From an uncultured Sulfurovum sp. (GTDB taxonomy: Bacteria > Campylobacterota > Campylobacteria > Campylobacterales > Sulfurovaceae), in NCBI GenBank assembly GCA_913055205.1, contig CAJXJN010000005.1:1-64000 (forward strand): 64,000 nucleotides of DNA, in the 5' to 3' direction. The notes beneath the pieces were generated by a model. The model had not been told where the DNA came from. It ran no database searches and worked only from the letters and a program-made list of their open reading frames with translations. This document shows positions 53,546 to 61,093 of this stretch, piece by piece. Numbering within the stretch: position 1 is the stretch's first letter; the number at the start of each line of letters is the position of its first letter. The position numbers were made by a program, and so were the translations under genes.

Positions 53546-54064
53546 ATGGGATTCTTTGGAGATTTAGCTAATGCATTTAATGGTAATGCTAGAAATAGAT
53601 ATGATTTTATACATAATAAAGTATCTAATATACTACAATATAGAGACATTAAAAAGTTTTTTTATTCCGGTACACAGTTAGATAGAGAACAAAAAATCAT
53701 AACTTTTGTATTTTTGAATGGGTTATTTTATATTCTAACTTATCAATATGAACTTGGACATCATTATAATAAAGATTTAAATGATATTGAAAATAAAGCA
53801 TTAGGTCTACAAAAACTATATATGAAAGATAAATTAAGTTGGTCTAATGTATATATTGATATGGTTATTAAAGATGTTCAAAACTATACATATAATAATC
53901 CACAACATATTCAAGGCATATATAATATTGGAATTGTAGTTGCAGTTAATCTTACTATTGACTCAAATATTGCCTCAATGATAAACACTGGTGGTGAAAT
54001 ATCAGAGGCTAATGGATATAGAGTTTTAGATGATTTCATTGATTTACTTTATATGAAAAATTAA
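53546..54064 (+). CDS. Unknown small protein, island gene B
   Basis: 172 residues, beginning GFFGDLANAFNGNARNRYDF. It looks soluble and helical with one moderately hydrophobic stretch (ITFVFLNGLFYILTY, about 53-67) and another near 127-140 (IGIVVAVNL). No motif recognised. Zero-base spacing to gene A implies that they act together. The pair is placed between a decayed and an intact transposase, beside a dGTPase gene, a typical setting for defence or stress modules, which is inference only. Confidence 0.75.
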   Translation: MGFFGDLANAFNGNARNRYDFIHNKVSNILQYRDIKKFFYSGTQLDREQKIITFVFLNGLFYILTYQYELGHHYNKDLNDIENKALGLQKLYMKDKLSWSNVYIDMVIKDVQNYTYNNPQHIQGIYNIGIVVAVNLTIDSNIASMINTGGEISEANGYRVLDDFIDLLYMKN

Positions 54065-54103
54065 ATACATATAATTAATGATAATTTATTTCGGAACTTT
54101 AGA

Positions 54104-54245
54104 GGGTCAGGTAACAAACCACAAACAAAATAAAAAATGCTATACTTACACAATTATAGAGGAGTGACAGATGGCAAGAAGAGCAAGAGTTGATCTTGAT
54201 GGATTTCATCATATTGTTAACAGTGGGGTGGCATGAATAATAGGT
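54104..54245 (+). mobile_element. Short element with truncated transposase start, copy 1 (interrupted)
   Basis: gggtcaggtaacaaaccac opens a ~140-base stretch nearly identical to the element at 56122-56292. It contains a 21-codon ORF (54171-54236, MARRARVDLDGFHHIVNSG then TGA), which is the N-terminus of a RAYT-type transposase cut short. The right terminal repeat is missing, replaced by the left REP of the intact RAYT at 54251, so the younger element probably inserted here. Confidence 0.75.
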
Positions 54246-54250
54246 GTTTT

Positions 54251-54990
54251 CTCGTTCCACCTCTCCGCAGGTGGAATGCATAGGCAATTCCAACATAGTC
54301 CTCATCATAAAAAGTCTACCAAAATCTATCAATCCCTATTAACCCTTCTTCTCCATGATAGTCTCTGGCACTGGAATACCTCCAGTGTATAGCTTCATCT
54401 ACATAGCCATGTTTTACAGGGTTTTGATGTATATACTCTATCTTACTTTTTAACATGAGATCATTCTGCATTAGTTTTGGCTGATATCCTTCTTCCCATA
54501 CTTGGAATGTCTTCTCTTTCCTGTGAGCCTTTTTATAAAAAGATAACTGATCCAATAAGGTAGTGACATTTTCTTTATGCAATAGTTTTAAAATCTCAAC
54601 CGCAGTAAATTTTTTAAAAGATTCCATACTCTTTTGTAAATCATCACTGCGTAATACCATATGCAAGTGGTTTTCAAGTATGACATAAGCGTGTAGTTTT
54701 AAGTTGTCCTGCTTCTGTAAGAATTTGAGACAATTCAATACAATATCTACACTCTCTTTTCTTGTAAATATGGGTAACCAGTGTAAGATAGTACAGGTTA
54801 CAAAATGTGGATGTGTCGGTTCAATTATTTTGTATCTACTTCTGCCCATGATTACTCTTTTTTGTTTATTGTAGTAGAATTTAGAGGTGTAGAGTGATTA
54901 TATGTCAGATTGTAATATTTTTAGCCATATCATATTGAGGATAACGTTATGACTGGCCTATACATTCCACCTACGGAGAGGTGGAACGAG
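54251..54990. mobile_element. Complete RAYT element bracketed by 35-bp inverted REPs
   Basis: Left end 54251-54285 (begins ctcgttccacctctccgc) and right end 54956-54990 are inverted copies with only two mismatches. Each end is itself a hairpin (ttccacct...aggtggaa), the classic REP form. Between them lies one intact transposase gene on the minus strand. The layout fits a REP-associated tyrosine transposase with its own substrate repeats, total about 740 bp. Confidence 0.85.
54316..54849 (-). CDS. REP-associated tyrosine transposase (RAYT, Y1 family)
   Basis: 177-residue single-strand DNA transposase/endonuclease. The HUH motif is the LENHLHMVL segment near residue 60, with HAYVILENHLH typical of the family, and the catalytic Tyr is expected in the later helix (IEYIHQNPVKHGYV near 140). 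The start MGRSRYKI and tail WRYSSARDYHG are family features. It should process the REP hairpins that flank it. It is intact and probably functional, unlike the two related remnants nearby. Confidence 0.9.
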   Translation of the reverse strand: MGRSRYKIIEPTHPHFVTCTILHWLPIFTRKESVDIVLNCLKFLQKQDNLKLHAYVILENHLHMVLRSDDLQKSMESFKKFTAVEILKLLHKENVTTLLDQLSFYKKAHRKEKTFQVWEEGYQPKLMQNDLMLKSKIEYIHQNPVKHGYVDEAIHWRYSSARDYHGEEGLIGIDRFW

Positions 54991-55019
54991 AGAGGTTTTG
55001 TTAGACATAATATATCTTT

Positions 55020-55604
55020 TTAGTATTCTATTATTTTACAAAATTTTTGTACCTTACCTAGTTTTATAAATTCGTAATCATCTTTACATGATTCTCTTAT
55101 GAAAACAAACCTAAATTCATTCTCATCACTAAAAAAACTTGGTTTTTGAGAATATGTTAATTTCGCCAATTCAATTGCTGTTGGTTTACTATCTACTTCT
55201 TTTCCATGAGAATATTTGACATTAACACCCTCGATTCCACCAAAATGTTTATAAGAACGCGTTTCTAACCATTTTGTTATTTCAGTAGCTAATTGTTGAG
55301 GGTTCGTTATTTCAACTATGAACTCTCCAAATTTACTTTGTTTTGCAGCCTCTAGAGTTCTATGAAAACATAGTATATAAAATGAATTGCTAGCAAATGA
55401 ACAATGGTAATTTAATCCATTATGCACAACATGTGCTTCACCTTCAGTAATATCTCTTCTTAGTTTATCTTCAATACATTTATACTTTTGAAGTAGGCTA
55501 AATCTAATAGTCCCATTTATGAAAGCTTTCGCGTATTTAATGTCATCAAACACGCGATAAACTGTTTGAGGATAGTCACCATGAGCTTCCAAAGATTTCA
55601 CCAT
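55020..55604 (-). CDS. Possible DUF2971-like protein
   Basis: 194 residues. The opening YRVFDDIKYAKAFINGTIRFSLLQKYKCIED, the FYILCFHRTLEAAKQSKFGEF segment and the SDENEFRFVFI motif near 165 resemble DUF2971 proteins, which occur often in mobile and defence contexts with unknown function. The match is loose. AT-rich island gene with no signal peptide. It lies between the RAYT element and a small secreted protein. Confidence 0.6.
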   Translation of the reverse strand: MVKSLEAHGDYPQTVYRVFDDIKYAKAFINGTIRFSLLQKYKCIEDKLRRDITEGEAHVVHNGLNYHCSFASNSFYILCFHRTLEAAKQSKFGEFIVEITNPQQLATEITKWLETRSYKHFGGIEGVNVKYSHGKEVDSKPTAIELAKLTYSQKPSFFSDENEFRFVFIRESCKDDYEFIKLGKVQKFCKIIEY

Positions 55605-55640
55605 TTCTCTCCAAGATTTTGTTAGTTGTTTTAAAAACTT

Positions 55641-56009
55641 TTATTGACAATTTCTTAAAACATGTTTTAATTGATATTGTAAATCTGAAAGTGCATTATT
55701 ATAATCACTTACAGCACTATTATAAGTACTTAGGGCATTTTCATAACTTGTTCTATACATCCCGTAACTTCCACACATGCTTTCATCATTTACAAATGTA
55801 CCATACATTCCACAATTTAATTCGTAATTTGATTTTGCATTTTCTAAATTACTTTCTGCACTTTCAACATTACTCTCTTGTGTTTCTAAATCATCTGCAT
55901 AGTTTTTCAGTTTTTGTGCATCACTTGAACAATATGAAGCATCAATTGGAAAACTAGCTCCAAAAACTAATGTCACTGACATTAAAATTGTAATCATAAT
56001 TTTATACAT
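55641..56009 (-). CDS. Small secreted coiled-coil protein
   Basis: 122 residues with signal peptide (YKIMITILMSVTLVFGA). The mature part is a heptad-like series (LETQESNVESAESNLENAKSN; YENALSTYNSAVSDYNNALS) around a short Cys/Met-rich loop, with Cys near both ends (SYCSSD and LRNCQ). Up to five Cys could form disulfides. No family recognised; a periplasmic helical hairpin is likely. The 112-base gap after it holds nothing visible before the next element. Confidence 0.65.
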   Translation of the reverse strand: MYKIMITILMSVTLVFGASFPIDASYCSSDAQKLKNYADDLETQESNVESAESNLENAKSNYELNCGMYGTFVNDESMCGSYGMYRTSYENALSTYNSAVSDYNNALSDLQYQLKHVLRNCQ

Positions 56010-56121
56010 GTAATTCCTTCAACTAACGGGTGCGCTGAACACCATTCAGTATGATATCAGAAAATCACGTAGTGTTTTCTGGGAGCATACTTAATGTGTA
56101 AACTTTTGAACTTTAGAAACT

Positions 56122-56292
56122 TTAGGGTCAGGTAACAAACCACAAACAAAATAAAAAATGCTATACTTACACAATTATAGAGGAGTGACAGATGGCAAGA
56201 AGAGCAAGAGTTGATCTTGATGGATTTCATCATATTGTTAACAGTGGGGTGGCATAAATAATAGGTATTAGTGATTTGTTACCTGACCCTAA
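56122..56292 (+). mobile_element. 171-bp element with perfect 18-bp terminal inverted repeats
   Basis: ttagggtcaggtaacaaa (56122-56139) and its exact reverse complement (56275-56292) bound the element. Inside are a ribosome site (gaggag) and a 21-codon ORF (56192-56257, MARRARVDLDGFHHIVNSG then TAA). That is the start of a RAYT/Y1 transposase truncated after about 21 residues, so it looks like a non-autonomous derivative. Near-identical to the copy at 54104. Confidence 0.8.
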
Positions 56293-56306
56293 TTTTTGCT
56301 AATTTT

Positions 56307-56415
56307 CTACCCTCTTTTTACAGAGTTCTCATGTATATATTGTATCTTATTTGTCATCATAGCATCTGTTTGCATCAGCTGAGGATGAAATACTTATAGC
56401 TATTTCTTCCCATAG
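56307..56415 (-). pseudogene. Decayed REP-associated transposase, copy 2
   Basis: Minus strand reads FHPQLMQTDAMMTNKIQYIHENSVKRG then a stop. It is the same family segment as the remnant at 52607 but without the 21-base insert and cut shorter at the C-terminus. The duplicated flank runs on from it to about 56505. Confidence 0.75.
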
Positions 56416-56505
56416 ATGAAGTGTATCATTTTTTTATTTCATTATGAGCTTTTTGGGGACGAGGAATAACTTTGAATTTGGTTTGAAAATTTGGTGCAGG
56501 TCAGG
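56310..56505. repeat. Duplicated segment around the transposase remnant, copy 2
   Basis: Matches 52690-53005 in the same orientation, lacking the central ~90 bases. It joins directly onto the dctM-tail copy. The gap 56010-56657 therefore holds the 171-bp element, this repeat and the dctM-tail copy. Confidence 0.75.
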
Positions 56506-56630
56506 GGGCTATCTACAGGGGGGTGTTGTACCGTTTATCTTGTTGCAAGTATTGGCTTTGGGGATCATTGTGATGTTTCCGGAACTGATCTGTCTGTTTT
56601 GGAAGTAGATGTGTGCGAGAAACGTTTGAT
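56506..56630 (+). pseudogene. Right copy of the dctM tail
   Basis: From ggctatctacagg to acgtttgat this repeats the end of the TRAP gene at 51009-51142. The last 26 codons remain in frame (PFILLQVLALGIIVMFPELICLF) with stop at 56606-56608; an extra base near 56530 breaks the frame further up. It marks the right edge of the island. Confidence 0.8.
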
Positions 56631-56657
56631 ATCTTCTCCCGGATAAGTAAGAGCTTA

Positions 56658-57851
56658 TTAGACCATTAACCCAAAGAGCCACATAGGTATCTTGTTTGTC
56701 TCCATCGTGTAATCTGTATCTACTACAACATAACTATGTGGTAAATCTTTTATTTGTTTAAAAGATTTATTTTTTCCACCTATCTCAAAAATGTGTTCGC
56801 CAACTCTGAAATCACCAATATCACTGTAGTAAATGTTCTCAAAGCAAGATGCAAAAAAAGTTTCACGTACTGTACCTATATCTACTTCTATGCTAAATTC
56901 ATCGGCATAGGTATAGAGTATATTAGTATTTGAAAAGAGAAGTTTTTCGGGTTTTTTGGAGATATTTGTTGAGAATTTTCGTATAGGACGGATGATTTTT
57001 GTCTCCTCTAAAATATTTATGTAGGTAGCCAAAGTAGGATGTGAAACTCCAAACTCTTTGCATAAAGCAGTAATATTGACTTTATAAGGTACGCGGGAGT
57101 AGATAAGTTTTGCTATGAACTTTTTGAAAATACTTAAGTGTGTATAGTCTATTTTATTGAGAGAAGGAATATCTTCTGCAATAATTTTGTCAAGGGCATT
57201 AAAAAGTTTGTTTTTGTATTCCACTTCATCTTCTATGAAAAACGGATAAAAACCAATTTGTAAATATTTTAAAAAGTTTTTGTAAAGTTCAGGGTTTTCC
57301 AGGGCTAAGGTAGAAGAGAGTTCAGACGCATTGCTGAGTATTTCATCCAGCGTTAAAGTGGGCAGTATGATATCTGCTGAGAGCTTAAGGTACTCTCTAA
57401 AGCTCAGAGGTGTTACATAGGAGATAACAGCACGTCTGCTTAAATCATACTTTTCATTAAGTATATTGAGCATCGAACTTCCTGAAAATCGTACCAAAAG
57501 GTCAGGAAAAGAGTCGTAGATGCTTTTAAGTTCTAAAGCCCAGTTCTTATACTTATGTATCTCATCTATGACTATAACCTTCCCACCCAAGCGTACAAAC
57601 TCTGTTGCAATGTCATAGATGGAGCTGTTTATGATGTAAATATCATCTGCAGAAAAGTAGAGATACTCTGTGGCTTTAAAGTTTTGTTTTAGGTATTGCA
57701 GGAGTAGGGTAGTTTTACCTACACCCCGTTGTCCTATCAGACCAACCAAGCGATTTTTAGAGATGAGCTTTCCTAAATATTTGTCACGTGTAAAGTTTAA
57801 AGAGATGGAAGATATAAGTCTTATTTGTTTATTTTGTATATACTTTATCAT
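56658..57851 (-). CDS. AAA ATPase with DUF4143-type C-terminus
   Basis: 397 residues. The N-terminal AAA_14 domain has Walker A GLIGQRGVGKTT (38-49) and Walker B KVIVIDEIHK (91-100), followed by RFSGSSMLN (sensor-like) and SRRAVISYVTPLSFREY. The C-terminal half has a winged-helix piece (CKEFGVSHPTLATYINILEETKII) and a restriction-endonuclease-like tail (VRETFFASCFENIYY...DFRVGEHIFEIGGKNKS), the usual DUF4143 layout. Such proteins are common in accessory DNA, with unclear function. Several 12-mer repeats upstream may be its operators. Confidence 0.88.
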   Translation of the reverse strand: MIKYIQNKQIRLISSISLNFTRDKYLGKLISKNRLVGLIGQRGVGKTTLLLQYLKQNFKATEYLYFSADDIYIINSSIYDIATEFVRLGGKVIVIDEIHKYKNWALELKSIYDSFPDLLVRFSGSSMLNILNEKYDLSRRAVISYVTPLSFREYLKLSADIILPTLTLDEILSNASELSSTLALENPELYKNFLKYLQIGFYPFFIEDEVEYKNKLFNALDKIIAEDIPSLNKIDYTHLSIFKKFIAKLIYSRVPYKVNITALCKEFGVSHPTLATYINILEETKIIRPIRKFSTNISKKPEKLLFSNTNILYTYADEFSIEVDIGTVRETFFASCFENIYYSDIGDFRVGEHIFEIGGKNKSFKQIKDLPHSYVVVDTDYTMETNKIPMWLFGLMV

Positions 57852-57852
57852 A

Positions 57853-57959
57853 TTTAAAGTCCATTTTAAATTTTATAAAATTATACATCAATTACTTAAA
57901 ATGAACTTTAAATGAATTAATAAAGAATTTAAAGTCCATATTCAGTATATGGATTTAAA
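57853..57959. promoter_or_regulatory. Cluster of four tttaaagtccat sites upstream of the AAA ATPase
   Basis: tttaaagtccat occurs at 57853-57864 and 57928-57939, and in inverse form at 57901-57912 (atgaactttaaa, one mismatch) and 57949-57959 (atggatttaaa, one base short). Spacing and alternating orientation suggest binding sites for a regulator, perhaps the ATPase itself through its winged helix. Confidence 0.5.
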
Positions 57960-58023
57960 TCCAAAGTGTAATTATTTTCTGCTCTCATGTTTTACGCGAG
58001 AACGAAAGGGAGAGTATAGGTGA

Positions 58024-58377
58024 TTACGAAAACAACCTCGAAAAAAACGATCCTTTCCCCGCCAGTTTATCGATCAAATTGAAATAGTATGCTTCATCTT
58101 TCAACCCAAGCTCCGGATATTTGAGTTTTTCGTTTGGCATGACAACAATGGTGAATGGTACGGACTGTATGTTGAAAGCCTGAGCCAGTTTCGGGTTTCT
58201 GCTTACGTTACACTTTACAACAGGTATGCCGTTTTCCTCTCCATACTTTTCAAGCCTTTCATCTATGAGCTGTGTCAACATTTGGCAAGGAGCGCAGGTA
58301 GGGGAGTAGAAGTCTATAAAGACAGGCTGTTCATTGTTCTTGATGATCTTTTCATAATTTTTATCTGTAAGTTCCAT
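58024..58377 (-). CDS. Thioredoxin-like protein
   Basis: 117 residues, thioredoxin fold without signal peptide, so cytoplasmic. The active site is CAPC (28-31) within FIDFYSPTCAPCQML, and the cis-Pro segment IQSVPFTIVV is present. The redox motif differs from the CGPC of standard thioredoxin A, so this is probably a secondary thioredoxin. Single gene, divergent from moxR. Confidence 0.88.
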   Translation of the reverse strand: MELTDKNYEKIIKNNEQPVFIDFYSPTCAPCQMLTQLIDERLEKYGEENGIPVVKCNVSRNPKLAQAFNIQSVPFTIVVMPNEKLKYPELGLKDEAYYFNLIDKLAGKGSFFSRLFS

Positions 58378-58487
58378 GAAGCATTGTATCTATATTTAGC
58401 TTGGAGATATTATGTGATAATAAGCAAAAATACGACAATAAACAAGTAGAATAAAGAACTTTGTTTAACATAATGAAAAGGTGAAAC

Positions 58488-59453
58488 ATGACACCCAGAG
58501 AGTCCATTAAAATATTATTAGAGAGAATGAATGAAGAGATCATAGGACAGGAACACATTGTCGAGAGATTCGTTATGGGCCTGCTTGCTGATGGCAACCT
58601 GATAGTGGAGGGACTGCCGGGACTGGCAAAGACCAGAGCCGTACGTGCAATGGCAGATGTGATCGATGCCAAATTTTCCCGTATACAATTTACCCCGGAT
58701 CTGCTTCCTTTGGATGTTACAGGGCAGGAACTGATATATGAAGAGAACGGAAAGCATATCTTCCGTTTTCACGAAGGTCCTATATTTGGAAATATCATAT
58801 TGGCAGATGAGATCAACCGTGCTCCGGCAAAAGTGCAGTCTGCTATGCTTGAAGCTATGGAAGAACGACAGGTGACAGTGGCAGGAGAAACACATAAACT
58901 TCCCAAACTGTTTATTGTGATGGCAACACAGAACCCCATAGAACAAGAGGGGACCTATCCTTTGTCAGAAGCACAGAAAGACCGGTTTCTGATGCATGTA
59001 GAGATTACCTATGTCAATATGGAATCAGAATTCAAAATGATCAAGATGGTGCAGGAAGAGAAACATAAAGAGAAACAACAGAAAGCAAAGATCTCCCAGG
59101 AGATGATCTTTGCGGCACGTGATGAAGTTGCACAGGTAGAACTCAGTGATGAGATCGGACATTATATTGTTGAGCTGGTATTCTCAACACGCTATCCGCT
59201 TCGCTACAGCAAACAGCTTGAAGTCATGATCGATGTCGGGGTCAGCCCAAGAGGCTCTTTGGCACTGACCCAGTGTGCACAGGTACATGCATGGATGAGG
59301 GGAAGAACAGAGGTAACAGTTGAAGATGTACAGGCTGTTATTCATGATGTTTTCCGCCACCGTTTGATCATAAGCAAGCATTCACGTTTTAACAATATAA
59401 AGATCGACGAAGTTGTAGATATTATTTTAAAACAGGTTCCGTTGCCAAAATAG
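58488..59453 (+). CDS. MoxR-family AAA ATPase
   Basis: 321-residue chaperone-like AAA+ protein. Walker A GLPGLAKT (42-49), Walker B ILADEINRAPAKVQSAMLEAMEER (near 105-128), then PLSEAQKDRFLMHV and the C-terminal lid with SPRGSLALTQCA. MoxR proteins usually act with DUF58 and von Willebrand factor A proteins to activate or insert metal centres; none is next to it here. Ribosome site aaaggtg. The neighbours are unrelated, so its clients are unknown. Confidence 0.92.
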   Translation: MTPRESIKILLERMNEEIIGQEHIVERFVMGLLADGNLIVEGLPGLAKTRAVRAMADVIDAKFSRIQFTPDLLPLDVTGQELIYEENGKHIFRFHEGPIFGNIILADEINRAPAKVQSAMLEAMEERQVTVAGETHKLPKLFIVMATQNPIEQEGTYPLSEAQKDRFLMHVEITYVNMESEFKMIKMVQEEKHKEKQQKAKISQEMIFAARDEVAQVELSDEIGHYIVELVFSTRYPLRYSKQLEVMIDVGVSPRGSLALTQCAQVHAWMRGRTEVTVEDVQAVIHDVFRHRLIISKHSRFNNIKIDEVVDIILKQVPLPK

Positions 59454-59527
59454 TGATTTGTATGGTGCAGTATAAATGATGTATCTGTATGTATATGAAG
59501 AAAAAAGTGGCTGAAAAATGACCTTGG

Positions 59528-59914
59528 CTAAATACTGGGTTCCCAGCGGTTAGGCAAGAGTTCATCCAGTGTCATGTATTTCTCTTCGGATACATAGACC
59601 TTTGTATCTATATTTTTGCAGTCGATCTGAAACATCAGTTCCCTGCAGCGTCCGCATGGTGCGATAATAGAATCCAAATGTATGGCAACGATCATTTCGA
59701 TCCGTGTTTCCCGATGTTTTAACATTTCAGCAATGGCTGAATGCTCTGCACAAAATCCGATACCGCAGGCTATTTCTATGTTGATACCGGTGTACACATT
59801 TCCTTGTACCGTTAAAAGGGCAGAACCAACGGCTCCTGCAGAAAAATCAGGACGGCTAAGCGTATATTCACCAACAACTTTACGTGCTTCTTCTATTAAC
59901 TCTTCTGCGCTCAT
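59528..59914 (-). CDS. cdd: Cytidine deaminase
   Basis: 128 residues from the ATG at 59914, which has gagggg upstream; the track start at 59953 adds a tail without a ribosome site. Zinc motifs are CAEHSAIAEM (catalytic Glu) and the PCGRCREL pair. It should deaminate cytidine or deoxycytidine in pyrimidine salvage. The sequence SRPDFSAGAVGSALLT fits the homotetrameric class. Blasticidin-S-deaminase-like members are similar, so the substrate is not certain. Confidence 0.85.
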   Translation of the reverse strand: MSAEELIEEARKVVGEYTLSRPDFSAGAVGSALLTVQGNVYTGINIEIACGIGFCAEHSAIAEMLKHRETRIEMIVAIHLDSIIAPCGRCRELMFQIDCKNIDTKVYVSEEKYMTLDELLPNRWEPSI

Positions 59915-60016
59915 AATACCCCTCTTGATACAGTAATAACGACAGTATATCAAAATCCAAAAAAGAAGGAAACAGGCTGATGAGGTTATTCAGAGGTTCT
60001 ATAGTAAAATACCAAT

Positions 60017-60238
60017 ATGGAACAGAATATTAAAATAGAATTGAAACAGACTACAGTAGAAAACCTTCAGGCTTTTTCAGAGATCCTGAAAAAGGATATC
60101 AACACGATACTGGAAGAAGCACTGGAACAGTACTTTGAAAGTGAACAGCAGAAGCTCCTGGAGAAGAACAGGGATGATGAAAATGCCATGACGAACCTGG
60201 ATTATGATGAGTTCTGGGACGGGTTGGACCTGGGTTAG
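60017..60238 (+). CDS. Small ribbon-helix-helix-like protein
   Basis: 73 residues. Residues 4-45 (IKIELKQTTVENLQAFSEILKKDINTILEEALEQYF) look like a CopG/RHH DNA-binding fold, followed by an acidic tail (NLDYDEFWDGLDL), like an antitoxin. No toxin is adjacent; the next gene is a kinase-like protein starting right after the stop. A taaaat at 60005-60010 lies so near the ATG that the transcript may be leaderless. Confidence 0.65.
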   Translation: MEQNIKIELKQTTVENLQAFSEILKKDINTILEEALEQYFESEQQKLLEKNRDDENAMTNLDYDEFWDGLDLG

Positions 60239-61093
60239 ATGCAGCAACTCAAAGAGCATCTTTCCCGTAAGCTGGACAAAGAAGTCAATACTATACACTT
60301 CTTTGCAAAAGGGCAGATAGGGGATATTTATAAAATAGATACGTCAGAGTCAAGCTATATACTTAAAACTTCAGAACCCTCGGACAGACTTATTACAGAA
60401 GCAAAGATGCTCCAGGATATTAATAAATATGATATCCCTGTCCCCAAGGTGTATGCTGCTGCTGAAACCTATCTGCTTTTAGAATATATAGAAGAGAAGA
60501 GACTGGAAAAAGAGATACAGGAGAGAACTGCCGCCCGGGTATTGGCAGACCTGCACAGTGTGACAAATGAGAGTCGTATGTACGGCTACTATTATGATAC
60601 GACCATTGGACCTTTCAGACAAAATAATGAACAGACCCAATACAATTGGGGACTTTTCCTGGGGCAGATGCGTATCATGCCTATGGCAGCTGTCTGTTAT
60701 GACCGGGGACAATTGGACAGACAGACAATGGAAAGACTCGAAAGGTTAAGCAGAGACATCTACAAGCGTATCGATATGAGCACCATCATGCCTTCTCTCC
60801 TGCACGGAGACCTGTGGAGCGGTAATATATTGTTTAATATTAAAGGTGCAGTATTGATCGATCCTGCACTATACTTTGGAGACAGAGAGATGGAACTGGC
60901 TTTTATCCTGATGTTCAATACCTTTGGTGAGACATTTTTTAATGCCTATACAGATGTACATCCTTTAAGTGATGATTTTTATGATACAAAGGTACCACTC
61001 TATCAAATATATCCGACTTTGGTACATATAGCACTTTACGGTGGTGCGTATACCGGACAACTGGAGAATCTGCTTCAAAGGTTGAAGGTATGA
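60239..61093 (+). CDS. Fructosamine-kinase/aminoglycoside-phosphotransferase-fold protein
   Basis: 284 residues. N-lobe: FFAKGQIGDIYKIDTSESSYILKT with the ATP Lys. C-lobe: catalytic LLHGDLWSGNILF (near 182-194) and metal-binding VLIDPALYFGDREMELA, the exact pattern of the FN3K/YniA family, which phosphorylates ketosamines in deglycation. It shares an operon with the RHH protein (0-base gap) and the thioredoxin gene (ATGA overlap). Confidence 0.87.
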   Translation: MQQLKEHLSRKLDKEVNTIHFFAKGQIGDIYKIDTSESSYILKTSEPSDRLITEAKMLQDINKYDIPVPKVYAAAETYLLLEYIEEKRLEKEIQERTAARVLADLHSVTNESRMYGYYYDTTIGPFRQNNEQTQYNWGLFLGQMRIMPMAAVCYDRGQLDRQTMERLERLSRDIYKRIDMSTIMPSLLHGDLWSGNILFNIKGAVLIDPALYFGDREMELAFILMFNTFGETFFNAYTDVHPLSDDFYDTKVPLYQIYPTLVHIALYGGAYTGQLENLLQRLKV

